NCBI GenBank assembly: GCA_028274465.1
Contig: CM051456.1
Coordinates: forward strand, 46,677,011-46,741,010
DNA: 64,000 bases
Source of the DNA: Plantago ovata
Lineage: Eukaryota; Streptophyta; Magnoliopsida; Lamiales; Plantaginaceae
Direction of reading: 5' to 3'
Part shown: in pieces, positions 41,819 to 54,128 of the stretch
Position numbering within the stretch: the stretch's first letter is position 1
How the letters are laid out: the number at the start of each line of letters is the position of its first letter
Made by a program: the position numbers and the translations under genes
Notes under the pieces: generated by a model
Told to the model about the DNA's origin: nothing
The model's input: only the letters and a program-made list of their open reading frames with translations
Database searches by the model: none

Positions 41819-43040
41819 TGATGAACACGAATTTGTCAGCCTCGATTAATCAAATAAATTTGTTATTTAGCCAAAGGCAATTCACAACTACAACGAAAAC
41901 CGTAGTGTAGCAGTAGAATAACCTCGAGTGTCGATCTCTAATGACTATAACTAGCTTTATCTAATCTAATTTAGAATATAAAACAGCAGACGATTTAGCA
42001 AAGGTTTTTCTTAACAGATAATGGAGATTGGTGATAGTATGGTCCTTCAAAGCATAACCGGTTAATAATCATGCGTAAATTCCTCGGTTTTGCATGGAAA
42101 TCTTTGATCAATGAATTGTCCAGTTGTAATTATCAAACACTACAAAGATATAGATTTAGATAGGTCAAAGACCAATGAATTGTCCAGTTGTGTGCAATAA
42201 TTAATCAACAATACGAAGATAGAGATTTAGATAGATCAAAGAAATAAAGCAATAACTCAGAGTATAATGCGCGATATATCCATTAGCATAATTATCAACC
42301 CTTCGCTAAGAATTCACATACTATCACCAACGAGAAGTTTAGCTACTCATAGTTGTCATGCCATCAACAGAAATCATAGAAGAAAACATGTTGAAAGATA
42401 TATAAAAATAAGTAGAAAAACTGTAAGATACAATGTTACCGAAGGTTGTCAGTCTCCGAAGAATCGTGATCTTACAAGCTCCAAACTGCTATGAAAAAGA
42501 TCTCCTAAGCTATGAACCCTTAGAACAGGCTCTGGGAAGTTCCTACCTAAAACTACAGAGAAAGGTGAGAGAAAAGGTCTAGAAAAGTATGAAAAACTGA
42601 GCAACTATATATAGGCTACGAATTGTGTGGGACGAAAAGCCCCACACACTGGGCGATTCGCCCCATATCCTGGGCGATTCGCCCGGGAGTAATTTTCGGC
42701 CAGATACGCGTTTTCGACGCGTTTTTGGATTTCTTCCCCTTTTCGGACTCGGTTTCTGACTTCTAGTGGCCTTCTAACCTCCAGATTTGACCCCTAGACT
42801 TCAAATCCTATCCGGAAACCTTCAGATACTCCAATTAGGCTTCTGGAACACCAATTCCTTGTCTACTTCAATATAATTGCCCGGAAAATCTCGTTTTCAA
42901 CCAAAACCTGTAAAATAAAAACTAAAGGGAAACGTGACACTATTCTAATAAAATGCACTAAAATATAGCTAAATTAACATAGAGGATAGCTAAAATAGGT
43001 GAAAAAGACTCAAATGAAAGTGTAAAATACACATTCATCA
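41819..43040 (-). repeat. LTR7, 5' LTR of the minus-strand gag-pro element
   Basis: The minus strand begins TGATGAATGTG at 43040 and ends GTGTTCATCA. GGGCGAATCGCCC-type palindromes (about 42653-42692) lie next to the TATA box (about 42607-42616). With LTR6 it forms a 1.2-kb inverted repeat around gag-pro. Confidence 0.91.
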
Positions 43041-44175
43041 CACCCTATGGAAAGCTTCTCAGAAATACATACATATATATATTTTTGTACTTATATTGGT
43101 TGGGCCTTGTCGCTTGAGGGTTGTTATTAGTCATCTACAAACAAATAAGGGCGCCGCCTACCCATCATGCATGAGCGGTCTACACGTAATGGATGCCGCC
43201 TATCCATTCTAGTTCTAAACGCGGTCAAGCACATAATGGGTGTCGCCTACCCATACATAAAATATGCGGTCCGACATATAAGAGGGCGCCGCCTACCCTT
43301 GCATGCATAGCGGTCGAACGGAAAGTAAAATACTTGGTATTTAAACATGCATTGTCAAACAATAGCATATCGAGCAAACAAAACAAGTAGTAGCCTATGT
43401 GGATGCCAAATGACTTCTTAGTTTCATTATGAAAATTATAATCCCATACTTATAATCTCTATGAAATAATTGAAAATTTGGACTAGATTGAAAAATCGAA
43501 AATTCTATTGACCAAGTAGCAATTTTCGAAAACCCGAAGGACTTAATTGTAATTTTTTAAAACCTTGGAGAGTTAAATCTAAAATTCAAAAGTAGAAGGA
43601 CTAATTTGCAATAAACAATAAATTGATAAATTACAAATAAGTCCTTTAACTTTATACTAATTAAATTTAACCCCTATAGTTAAAAACAATTACAATTAAA
43701 TCATATTTATATTCCAAATATAAAATTCAATCCTCAAAATTTTCAAAATTCGATTTTGGGTCCAACCTGGGAAAATATATATATATATTAAAATATGGGA
43801 CGGGACCAGTCCCGTCCCCTACCGTGCCTGCGGCCGCGGGAGCCCGGCGCCTGCGGCACGCAGGCACGGGCGCCGCGGCCGCAGGTGCCCGGCGCCTGCG
43901 TCCGCAGGCGCGGGTGCCTACGTCCCGCAGGCACCCGGGTGCACCCGCGTGCCCGCGGCACGCAGGCGCCGAGGGCCTGCGCTCGCGGGCACGGGCGCCT
44001 GCGGCCGCAGGCGGCCCGGTCGAATATATATATATATATTTTTTTTTTTGAAAAATATAAATTCTAAATTTATATAAAAACAAAACTTTTGAAAATCGAA
44101 TTAATCATAGAATCAATTGCATCCACATAACTACAAAAGCATACAATATATATACGTATATACGTAATCAATTAA
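43041..44175 (-). other. Copia-A leader with stem-loop array and GC island
   Basis: It is homologous to 18373-19445 in reverse. It contains the GC-rich island (43797-44022, flanked by AT runs) and the stem-loop array (43147-43299). Unit 2 reads ATGGGT, loop AGGCGAC, ACCCAT, so the stem is kept while one loop base changed; unit 3 keeps ATGGAT/ATCCAT. The TA repeat is short here. No genes. Confidence 0.82.
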
Positions 44176-44191
44176 CCTGGCTTCGATACCA
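44176..44191 (-). promoter_or_regulatory. Copia-A PBS
   Basis: The minus strand reads TGGTATCGAAGCCAGG one base after the LTR end, similar to the initiator tRNA-Met site TGGTATCAGAGCC. Confidence 0.83.
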
Positions 44192-44192
44192 C

Positions 44193-46272
44193 TGTAAGAA
44201 AATAAGGTTAGAGTTACCCCTAGGGTACGCAGCGGAATTTCAAAAAAATTCTTAACATACAGGTTAATTGATTATGTATATGCCGTATATATGTAAACAC
44301 GTCAATTAGAAGACTAACCTTACTTCCAAAGCAGCTTCCAAGTCTTCGTAATAATCCTGTGTATCTTCTCCTTCGTCGAAATCGAAGATATCTGCAATAC
44401 TCTGATTATCTGCAAGACAATAAGAGTTAGTTTCTAGCTCCTAAAACCTCAACCTTGGTATCTACGGATGAACAGCCTATCGGAAGAATGCTAGGATATT
44501 CTTTGTGTGACCAAGAAAACGGGGCGGCGGTTTTCCTCCGGTGAGGGTGGCGCGCGCGTGGGGCTTATACAGGAGGGGAGAGTTTTTATTTTCTCTAAGA
44601 AAACTGGGTATTCAACTTTTTGAATGTCTATGTCAAAACTCTCTAATAGTCTACTATATATAGTAGTCAATAGAAGCCTAAAGTATAAGCAATTAGACTT
44701 CGTAAAGGAATAAGAATCTAATTCTTATCGCAGTAGGAAACCATTATCAAGTCTAGATTCATTCCCAATCAAATTAAAACTCAATCAAGAAAATCTAACT
44801 TATCCCTTGGATTTCTAATAGAGGAAGGAGTCGAACTCCTTCCCCTATCCCAGCTCGCGTGCGCGCGCGCCTATGCTAAGGGAGATAGGTGGGTCCCAAT
44901 TTTGGGACCCACTTATAGTTCTAGGGCAATTCAAACTCCAAGTAGATTTTGCCCATGTGCATATGTTAATTCTAAATTAACATATCCTTTCAAATCAAAC
45001 CTCTATTATATTTCTAAATTATAATCTTTAATTGTATTTACATAAAATACAATTAATTAGCCAATTCAATTAATAATTCCAAATCATTAATTGAGCCACT
45101 GAATATTATAATTAATTCTAAATCAATTATTAAATCCATCAATCACAATTAATTCCAAATTAATTGCGATTCCATCTTGAAGGATATTCTGATAAGCTGA
45201 ATCACCACATAGTGTGACCATAGGGCCTCATTGTATTAAGGAAGTCCTAGACTAGGCCAAATGGAATTCCTAGACGGTTCCATTTGCAATATTAATACAT
45301 GAGGACGTTTGAGAGGTTTCTCAAAGCAAACCCTTTCGTTGCGAAGTCTGTTGCGCTCAACGCGGCGATGGTAACGTCCCTTCATCTGACTAACTCAAAT
45401 GCATCTAGGATCGATGATGTGTCTATCCCAATAATACATCCACGGGCGTCTCAGGGAGTTGCTTAGTTACTAAGATATACTTATGATCATCATAATATAT
45501 CGATGCACTGGCCAGTGACTTTACCAACACAACTATGAAGACTATGAGCAGTACTCTCCTGTGCTACACATGAGAGATGAATCCTTCACAGAAACATTTA
45601 TCATCCCCATTTGTATGTAGCCATAATCCTGGATCGTGTCTTAGGTCAACTGCTTATTCAGAGCTGACATCGACGAGTCCACCAACGATATGGGGCAACA
45701 AATGTGATGATAAAGTCCTGTAAGTCCAAAGGACGACTGGCATCACTTCGACAACTTACCGGTTCCCATAGACACTTCGGTGTAGAGTATACATCAATGG
45801 GAGTGTTCGGTGGGTACTTCCATTGTTCGATAATCATTCTTCGAACAACTATGCGCAGTTATGGGAACATTTCTTGATTGTCCAACAATCCGTTCCGTGG
45901 CCGTGGGATCGGCTCACACTTGCTCCAACAAGTATAACCTCCACGCATACTAGTCTCATCTGGTTCATTCAGACCCCTACATCCGAGATGAACCTCGACT
46001 AGGGAGAGTTTGGGATAGATGATAACTCACATAGCTCCCACTATCTGTGTGATCGGTCATCTATCCGAGGGGACATGTTTAATATCAATACAGACAGAAA
46101 TAGAGATATAACATGCTGCATGCCTGGTGTAATATAAATATGAAAGCGATACTCAATAGTAAAACAACAAACATATATTATATTACGTTGACCTGTGTAA
46201 TAGTACATATATGCCCTTTATAAGGGCTGCATGCCCTTAATAAGGACTGTCTCTAGGACATATACACTATCA
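44193..46272 (-). repeat. Copia-A 5' LTR
   Basis: The minus strand begins TGATAGTGTATATG at 46272 and ends TTTTCTTACA at 44193 (2080 bp). It keeps the hairpin with arms GTGGGTCCCA and TGGGACCCAC (about 44891-44914), the alternating GC run (about 44859-44869) and the TATA palindrome CTACTATATATAGTAG (about 44650-44665). Confidence 0.92.
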
Positions 46273-47480
46273 AGGGGGCGCGCGCCTCGCGATGTTTGGA
46301 GCTCATACATAGTGATGTCTGCAAGCTCGTGGAGGTTATTCTTACTTCATTACTTTTACAGACCACTTCTCAAGATACCAATATATTTATTTGATGAAGA
46401 AAAATTCGAATCATTTGAAAACTTGAACGAGTTTAGGAATGACGTCGAGAAAGAATTGAATTTAAGCATAGTCAAACTTCGGTCAGATCGAGGAGGCGAA
46501 TACTTAAGTCATGAATTTCTCGATTACTTAAAGGAGAATGGAATTCAATCTCAATGGAGACCTCCTTGTACACCACATATGAATGGAGTTTCTGAATGGA
46601 GAAATCGAACCTTGTTGGACATGGTAAGATCCATGATTGCATTCTTAACTCTTCCGAAATATCTGTGGGGATATGCGCTACAAACCTCAATATAAATTTT
46701 GAATCGTGTTGAGAAGTCAGTTGAGAAAACACCATATGAATTATGGAAAGGTAGAATGCCTAAATTTGAACATATGAAAACGTGGGGATGCGCAACATAT
46801 GTCAAATTGATGCTCACTGGTAAATTAGATGAGAAGGCTACAAAGTGCTATATTATTGGATACCCTGGTGAGACGAAGGGTTATTACTTCTATCATGCTG
46901 AAGATCATAAAGTGATCGTGTCTAGAAATGCTAAATTCCTTGAAGAGGAATATCTCCAAGAAGAGAGACTTGGGGACGTGATAGATCTTGTAGAAATTCA
47001 AGAACATAGCATTGATGAGCATAAGTCTATTGGAGTAGACCTAAGATCAGTGGGAGATTTTGAAGCTAATAAGGATGATATCAGTAAAGTAACATTTTCT
47101 AGGGATTTCATTGCCAGTGGGAGTCCTGTGATTAATTCTAGCAACACAGAAACTCAAACCAGTCCAACAGAACCAACTGTTGATCAACCTGCACAACAGC
47201 CTGTGCTTGTAGAGAGGTGCCGAGCACCTGCTCCTACACAACCTACTGTCGATGCTCGAGTCACACGAAGTCAGAAACAAAAAGCACCAGAGACCCCAAT
47301 TGAAAACCAACCTGTCGAGCCCCGTAGGTCTAGGAGGAATAAAAAATTGCCTCCGCTGACATCCTTCCTTGTAGAAGACATCAGTGAACTTGATGTAGGA
47401 TTGTCAAATAGGGAAGACCCTAAGACTTACGGTGAAGAAATAAATGATATTGATTCAGATAGGTGGCAAGAAGCCATGTA
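46273..47480 (+). pseudogene. Copia-B integrase and linker
   Basis: The core pieces [41 protein letters not shown] (Arg-to-Trp beside the catalytic Glu) and [12 protein letters not shown] are present, with a TAA at 46693-46695. From 46699 the frame continues with [41 protein letters not shown] and a linker to DSDRWQEAM, ending TAA at about 47479-47481. The first catalytic Asp region is disturbed. It is not functional. Confidence 0.85.
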
Positions 47481-48352
47481 ATTAGAAATAGACTCAATGT
47501 ACCAAAATCAATTTTGGAGCTTGGTTGTGCCGAAGTCAAGGTACAAACTCACAATGCTAAGCTTGTGGTCAAATGTTACACGCAACGATATGGTATCGAT
47601 TATGATGAAACCTTTTCGCTTGTTGTGAAACTAAAGTCTATTCGAATTCTAATTGCGATAGCTGCATTCTATGATTATGAAATCTGGCAAATGGATGTAA
47701 AGACTGCTTTCCTCAATGGAAATCTTGAGGAAGAAGTCCATATGTTACAACCTGAAGGTTTTGAATCTAATGTAAATCCATCTGCCGTTTGCAAGCTACA
47801 AAGATCCATCTATGGATTGAAGCTGTCAAATTGTTTGACTTCATTAGAAGTGCGGAAGATCCCTGTGTTTATAGTAAGCACATCGACATTGTGGTAATTT
47901 TCATGATTATTTATGTAGATGACATTTTAATCATGGGAAACAATGTCTCTATGTCAGAAGAGATAAAAGTTTGGTTATCAAGTTTCTTCTCGATGAAGGA
48001 CTTGGGCGATGCTAATTAGATCCTTGGGATTAAGATCTATAGAGATAGATCACACATGATGTTAAAATTGACACAATCCACATATATCGACAAAGTACTT
48101 AAGCGTTTCAGTACGAAAGACTCTAAGAAAGGCTTTCTCCTAGCAATACATGGTGTCTCGCTGACAGTTAAGGATGCTCCTAAAACTGAAGAAGAAAGAA
48201 AAGTTATCCCCTACGCCTCGGAAGTTTGATCTATCATGTATGCAATGAATTGCACGAGGTCAGATGTGGCGTTTGCGATTAGTGTTACTTGTCGACACCA
48301 ACCGCATCTAGGAATGCCTCACTGGACAGTTGTAAAGAAAATTCTAAAGTAA
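47481..48352 (+). pseudogene. Copia-B reverse transcriptase, strongly decayed
   Basis: RT pieces in several frames: LVVKCYTQRYGIDYDETFS, QMDVKTAFLNGNLEEEVHM, a deletion that removes QASRSWN, then IIYVDDILIMGNN (YVDD kept), FSMKDLGDAN with TAG at 48017-48019, and further fragments to about 48340. At least three frame changes. Confidence 0.82.
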
Positions 48353-48883
48353 TTGAGACGTACAAAAGACATGTTCTTGGTGTATGGTGGACAACCAGAG
48401 TTGAGAATGACGGGTTATGTCGATGCCGGCTTCGAGTCTGACCCTAATGACTTTAAGTCACAGACAGGGTATGTGTTTACACTTAACGGAGGAGAGATCT
48501 GCTGGAAGAGTTCGAAGCAAGCCACGATTGCTGACTCTGCCACAGAAGCCGAGTACATTGCTGCATCCGAAGCATTGAAAGAAACTGTCTAGATTTCAGA
48601 GTTCTTGAAGGAATCGAGGGTTAGTACTGCTCCTAGTCCAATAACGATTTATTGCGACAACACGGGCGCCGTCGCTTATGCCAAGGAGCCTAGATCTACA
48701 AACAAGAACAAACATGTACTTGGAAAATATCACGTGATACGTGAGATTATAGGTAGGGGAGAAGTTAATATAGAACGTGTCTCTACCACGGACAACGTGG
48801 CAGATCCTTTCACCAAAGTCTTATCAGTGGAGGCTCATACAAGACATTATGCTAATTTGGGAATTAGGCATAAGGGTGATTGA
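48353..48883 (+). pseudogene. Copia-B RNase H
   Basis: RRTKDMFLVYGGQPELRMTGYVDAGFESD, ADSATEAEYIAASEA and YCDNTGAVAYAKEP are visible, so the acidic residues are kept, but a TAG at 48590-48592 splits it. It ends TGA 48881-48883 and runs directly into LTR interior, the polypurine tract being deleted. Confidence 0.86.
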
Positions 48884-48886
48884 GGT

Positions 48887-50681
48887 TCCTCTCAAACGGC
48901 CTCATGTATTAATATTGCAAATGGAATTGCCTAGGAATTCTATGATGCCTAGTGTCTTGTCTAGTTTAATACAATGAGGCCCTATGGGTCACACTATGTG
49001 GTGAACCAGCTTATCCGCATGACTATGATTGTTGGAAAGAAAGTGTAATTAATTTGGTTAATTATAATTACTTATGGCGCAATTAATATTAGGGTAAATA
49101 ACGTACAATACCTTTGTTAGATTTTTATATTACAAATTTATCCCTGTTAGATTTTTATTACATCGACCCCCTGTTAGAACAAATTAATTACATCTAACCC
49201 GGCGACTTTGACTTTTCGCGAACTAAAACATGGAAAAGACTATTTTGCCCTCGTTTGAAAATCTGATTTGTTCCATAACCAAACAGCTTCAACTTTTATT
49301 AATTGCACATTTGAATCTAAACTTTTTATTTTTAAAAATTTTACTATAAATTATTTATAAAAAAAAAACCACATAACTTATTTATATTTCAAAACAAACT
49401 TAAAATTATTCAAAAAGAAACCCCAAACAAATTTTTGTTCCAAAAAACTCCATTTTCTTTTTTGTTCTTTTTCTTTTTCTTTTTTATTTTCATTTTTTGA
49501 TCATCTTCTTCATAATTCCGGTACCGGAAAAGATATCAGCTCCGATCGAAGCTGTTATCATCTCCGACCGGGGTTGATTTTCAGCTCTGGTCGGAGTTGT
49601 AATCAGCTCCGGTCGGAGCTGTGGTGTTGCTCTGGTACAGGAATTATTCCGGTACCGGAGTGAAGAAGAAGATAAAAAAATAAAATTATTGGTAAGGCCA
49701 TGTTAGGAAGTAAGAAAAAAAATTGTGGTTTAAGTTGGTCAAACTTTTTGGGAAAATTTGGGCTAGATGTAATTCTCAAACTAGTCAGCGTAATTTTCCC
49801 TTAATATTATGAGAATATTAATTGAATTAATTGTATTTTAGATATCCAATTTAATGATAATTATATTTTAGAAATATAATTAAAGGAGTAATTAAAAGAA
49901 TATATTAATTAATATGTGCACTTGGGCAAGTTAACTAGGATTTATAATTTCCACCACATTTAAATGTGGGTCCCACCTACCATGTGGCGACGGCCGCGTG
50001 TATGGTAGGAGAACCCAATTTTATCATGTGCTTAAAAGATTTCCTAATTGAGTTTTGCACTAATTGGGAGTTGGGAAAAGGTTTACCTAATTAGAGTTTG
50101 GAACTTAAAAGGTAAAGGCTTTACTTGTACAATAATAATTGTATTGTTAATTCTTTCAGGATTCAAATAGAACCTTCTTTAGGCTTCTATTCACTGCTAT
50201 ATAAGAAGAGTACTAGAGAACTTTATTGATTCATTCTACAACACAATTCTCTCAAGAAAATAAGGCTCTCCCTCCTCCCTTCTAACCGCCGCCGGCCGCC
50301 CCCTTCTCCAAAGTCAAACTTTGTGTTTGATTAGAGAATACCCTAGCATTCTCTCGATAAGCTGTTCGTTCTTCCGTGGATACCAAGGTTGAGGAAAACC
50401 AAAGTTGTATTCTGACCTTTGTTTTGCAGGAATTCAACAAGACGAGTTAGACATCTTTGACTTCACCGAAGGCGAAGAATTTGTTGATTACTACGAGGAC
50501 TTGATCGATTGGAATCCTGCACCTAAATCCATGGTAGTTCTTGCATTCGAATTACTGTAAGTCTTCTTCTCTGATGTGTTTAATATATGTTATATGCATG
50601 ATTAATCAGTATGCTTGTTAAGAATTTTTTTAAATTCCGTTGCACCAACCCTAGGGGTTATTCCGACCATATTTTCTTACA
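48887..50681 (+). repeat. Partial copia 3' LTR (5' part deleted)
   Basis: CCTCTCAAACGGCCTCATGT onward matches the family A LTR from about 25067. It is interrupted by the insertion at 49092-49800 and ends with CTAGGGGTTATTCCG and TTTTCTTACA. The hairpin half GTGGGTCCCA is kept (about 49967) but its partner arm is lost. Confidence 0.87.
49092..49800. mobile_element. Mutator-like non-autonomous element (709 bp)
   Basis: It is flanked by a perfect 9-bp duplication TTAATATTA (49083-49091 and 49801-49809). Ends are GGGTAAATAACG and, reversed, GGGAAAATTACG, so the terminal inverted repeats match in 10 of 12 positions. A 9-bp TSD with GGGTAAAT-type ends is characteristic of plant MULEs. There is no transposase. 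Inside are two copies of the palindrome TTCCGGTACCGGA (49516 and 49647) around four near-palindromic 23-bp units of CAGCTCCGGTCGGAGCTG type (about 49535-49622). Confidence 0.88.
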
Positions 50682-51275
50682 TCTTATTGATGTCCAATAA
50701 CCGGACGATTGACAACATCTGGTTTGACTAGGTTAAACTCCTTGACTGAGTTGTAACAAACTCCACCTTCCAAGCTTGCTTCTCTCAAGAATATCCTATT
50801 TTTAGCATGTGCAAGACTTGGTCTGACTACTTACTTTGCGATCAAGTAAGTGCCTAAGAGCCGTTCGATGAAGTCTAACATACTGCTCAATATTGGTATG
50901 ATGTCAGGTTTGGGAAGAGAGACAAAACATTACCTATGTTGCGGAAAATGTTGTCACGCTTTTTATCACAACATTCATATGTTGTGCTAAAAGTGGCCTA
51001 ACATAATTCCCAACATAGTTTTGAGAATTGCGCCGTGCATAGCACTAACAGTAATTCTGGCAATATTTTCTTATAGTTGCCAACACAATAGTTTGTCAAG
51101 TGTCCACACACATTGTGGTTGGTAGGCTTAACCTTAACAGATATAGACGTGCATGGCCCAATATACATGTAAGGATAAATATGTTCCTTTGTTCTTATGC
51201 AGTTGTTTAGTTGTAGCTGACACATCCGGATACATGTATCGTGGTCCTTCATACTTCAGACATTGAACCTCGGAT
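50682..51275. other. Unassigned sequence
   Basis: No gene or element boundary is recognised. It contains ACAACAT and ATGTTGT arms 4 nt apart (about 50970-50987) and other TGTTG and CAACA words, as in subterminal regions of some DNA transposons, but no ends were found. Confidence 0.4.
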
Positions 51276-52565
51276 ATTGTACTCCGGAAGCATGTGACTC
51301 TGGTGTTCACCGTTGAGCTTTTACATGCTATTTCCTTTAGACCTTTGGTTATAGAGTCTTTTGAAACCCCGAGGTGCATTGTTCAATATGTACCAATATA
51401 CGTGAGGGAGCGACCACCCGGTATATTGTTATTCGCTTCATAAGGCACACACGCGGATACTTAAAGTCTTAGAGAGTCCAGGTGGCTCTAATGATTTTTT
51501 TTGAATCAAAATTAATATTTGTTTAAAAATCCAAAGAACGCTTAACACTAAACAAGACTTAGTGCAATGGTAAGATGTCCTCGATTGTCGTTCTCTCGGG
51601 ACCTAGCGTGGCTTTGTTGTTATTTTGCAAGTATTGGAGACAACAGGATCAGAATGAGATGAGTTTGAAAAGCTAAGTTTGTAACCTTCAAACTTAACCG
51701 GTGCAGTGACAATAACAAAGGCATTGTAAACAATTAGGAAAAGGATTGGTGGTAGCAATGTGGATTAATCATGTAATTAATCACAAGTATGCTGCAAGTT
51801 CAGTGCGTAAAGCCTTCAACAAGTTCTACAATGTAAACCGTCTAGGCAAGTTTAAGACACACATCTTGAAAGGTTCCTATCGATACTTTGGTAGTGTTGT
51901 CACTCCACTATTTATCTAGCATGCTTGCATATTTTAAAATCGTAGATCATAGCCTTAATTGACCAAGAGTTTGTCACATACTCATATTCGAAGATATTTG
52001 ATTAGCAACTATGATAAACGAGATAAAACATACAACAAGAACAAATCGGAGCCTCATGCAAGCATATCATAATACATACGATCAATTCACCACATTGTGC
52101 CACCAACGCAATAAGATTAGCTACTCATACACATAATGGTAAACATCAATTCATATGAATAATTAATAGAATACATTAATTCAAATACAAAGAAAGGAGT
52201 TTGAGACAAGTTACCACAAGTCTGTCACTACTTGATGGTTTTCTCTAGAATTCCTCTCCGTAGATGGATGGGTAATGTAATTCAATTGGTTAATTTTCAA
52301 TCTCCAATGTTTTACAAGATCCTATGTTCTAGATCTGAGAATTGGGGCTTGAGAAAGCTCCCAAAACACCAAGGAAAGTCTAAAAAATGATCAATTGTAA
52401 CTGAAAAATGAGTTTTAAACACAAAATCTCGTCTGGGAGGAAGTTCCGGGCGTGTCGCCTGGTCTGTGGGGCGAGTCGCCTAGCAGAAGTGAAGTCTGTC
52501 CTGAACACTGTAGGCGATTCGCCCCATATTGAAATGGACCTGTAGGGCTCGTATGACGTCGAATT
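51276..52565 (-). repeat. Family C LTR-like unit, copy 1
   Basis: About 1.3 kb, repeated in tandem with the next unit; the minus orientation gives LTR-like features. On the minus strand are GGGGCGAATCGCC and GGCGACTCGCCCC palindromes, a leader, TACGGAGAGGAATTC, a region paralleling TR-GAG LTRs (TGAGTAGCTAATC, GCATGCTAG), then CCCGAGAGAACGAC near the end. TG and CA termini were not fixed. Confidence 0.6.
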
Positions 52566-52902
52566 GGTACTCCGGAAGCAGGTGACTCTGCAGTTCCTGG
52601 TGTTCACCGTTGAGCTTTTACATGATATTTCCTTTAGACCTTTGGTTACAGAGTCTTTAGAAACCCGAAGGTGCATTGTTCAGTATGTACCAATATACAT
52701 GAGGGAGGGACCACCCGGTATATTGTTATTCACATCGTAAGGCACACACGCGGATACTTAATGTCCTAGAGGGTCCAGGTGTCTCTAATGATGTCGTTTG
52801 AATCAAAATTAATATTTTGTTAAAAAGCCAAAGAACACTTAACACTACACAAGACTTAGTGCAATGGTAAGATGTCCCCGAGTGTCGTTCTCTCGGGACC
52901 TA
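52566..52902 (-). repeat. Family C LTR-like unit, copy 2, left part
   Basis: This is the 3' part (minus sense) of the second tandem unit, cut at 52902 by the complete TR-GAG element. It repeats 51276-51590 closely. ACCTA at 52898-52902 is the left target duplication. Confidence 0.75.
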
Positions 52903-54107
52903 TGATGAACGTGTATTTTACACTTTCATTTTAGTCTTTTTCACCTATTTTAGCTATCATGTATGTTAATTTAGCTATATTTTAGCGCATTTTATTAGAA
53001 TAGTGTCATGTTTCCCTATAGTTTGTATTTTATAGGTTTTGGGTGAAAAACGAGGTTTTCCGGGCAATTATATTGAAGTAGACAAGGAATTGGTGTTCCA
53101 AAGGCCTAATTGGAGTATCTAGAAGATTCCGGATAGGATTTGAAGTCTAGGGGTCGAGTCCGAAGGCTAAAAGGTCACTAGAAGGCAAAAACCGAGTCCG
53201 TAAAGGAAAAGAAATCCAAAAACGCGTCGAAAACGCATTTTCAGCCGACTGGAGGTCCCGGGCGAGTCGCCCGGGACATGGGGCATATCGCCCCACACCA
53301 GGCGAATCGCCCGGTGTGTGGGGCCACTCGCCCCACACCTGCCGAATGCCTATATATAGTTGCTCAGTTTTCTCCGTTTTTCATACTTTTCCAGACCTTT
53401 TCTCTCACCTTTCTCATTAGTTTTAGGTAGGAATTCTCCAGAGCCTGTTCTGGGATTCTTAGCTTAGAAGATACTTTTTCTTAGCGTTTTGGAGCTTGTA
53501 AGATCGCGATTCTTCGGAGATTGACAACCTTCGGTAACATTGTATCTTGCAGTTTTTCTATTTATATTTATTTATCTTTCAACATGTTTTCATTCAATCT
53601 TGCTATAATTTCTGTTGATTGCATGACATCTATGAGTAGTTAAACTTCTCGTTGGTGATAGTATGTGATTTCTTAGCGTAGGGTTAATAATTATGCTAAT
53701 GGCTATATCGCGCATTATACTTTGAGTTATTGCTTTATTTCTTTGATCTATCTAAAACCTCTATCTTCGTAGTGTTGAATAATAACGGAACACAATTGGA
53801 CCATTCATTGATCAAAGATCTCTATGCAAAACCGGGGACTTCATGCATGATTATTAACCTGCTATGCTTTGAATGACCATACTATCACCAATCTCCATTA
53901 TCAGATAAGAAAAACCTTTGCTAAGTCGTTTGTTGATTTTATATTCTTAAGTTAGATTAGATAAAGCTAGTTATAGTCCTTAGAGATTGACACTCAAGGT
54001 TATTTTACTGCTGCACTACGGTTTTCGTTGTAGTTGTTAATTGCCTTTGGCTCAATACAAATTTATTTGATGAACTAGAATCTGACAAGTTCTAAACCAT
54101 TTCATCA
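52903..54107 (+). repeat. 5' LTR of the complete TR-GAG element
   Basis: It starts TGATGAACGTG and ends CCATTTCATCA. A perfect inverted repeat with arms TCCCGGGCGA and TCGCCCGGGA around one G lies at 53256-53276, followed by two or three related palindromes, then CTATATATAG at about 53350-53359. Confidence 0.93.
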
Positions 54108-54110
54108 AAT

Positions 54111-54128
54111 TGGCGCCGTTGCCGAGGA
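54111..54128 (+). promoter_or_regulatory. tRNA-Asp type PBS
   Basis: TGGCGCCGTTGCCGAGGA, one change from consensus (GAGGA for GGGGA), 3 nt after the LTR. Confidence 0.86.

Larger units (their letters stand above)
39477..43040 (-). mobile_element. Minus-strand TR-GAG gag-pro element, 3' end missing
   Basis: On the minus strand: LTR7 (43040-41819), PBS (41815-41798), gag-pro (41671-39521) and 44 bp of downstream sequence ending at 39477, where the plus-strand LTR6 ends. The simplest reading is that another family member inserted here in opposite orientation. The element itself sits in the leader of a minus-strand copia; the break at 43040/43041 is clean against the sister leader near 19445. 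Its own 3' module and LTR are not in the window. Confidence 0.88.
43041..46272 (-). mobile_element. Copia-A 5' end (5' LTR, PBS, leader), minus strand
   Basis: The minus strand reads 5' LTR (46272-44193), PBS (44191-44176) and leader, and is cut at 43041 by the TR-GAG element. It supplies the PBS that is lost in the gap for the plus-strand copy. Its right flank is decayed copia pol (46273 on); AGGGG there would be the target duplication, but the other end of this element is not adjacent. It could be the 5' end of the same element whose 3' half is at 1-3184, but about 1.5 kb of gag sequence between them is not found. Confidence 0.85.
46273..50681 (+). mobile_element. Decayed copia (family B) pol plus partial 3' LTR
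   Basis: The fragment begins inside integrase at the copia-A LTR boundary and ends with LTR sequence (TTTTCTTACA at 50681). About 960 bp, from the polypurine tract into the LTR, is deleted at 48884-48887. It is clearly diverged from family A but related, and closest to the fragment at 59205-61546. It contains a Mutator-like insertion. Confidence 0.88.
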
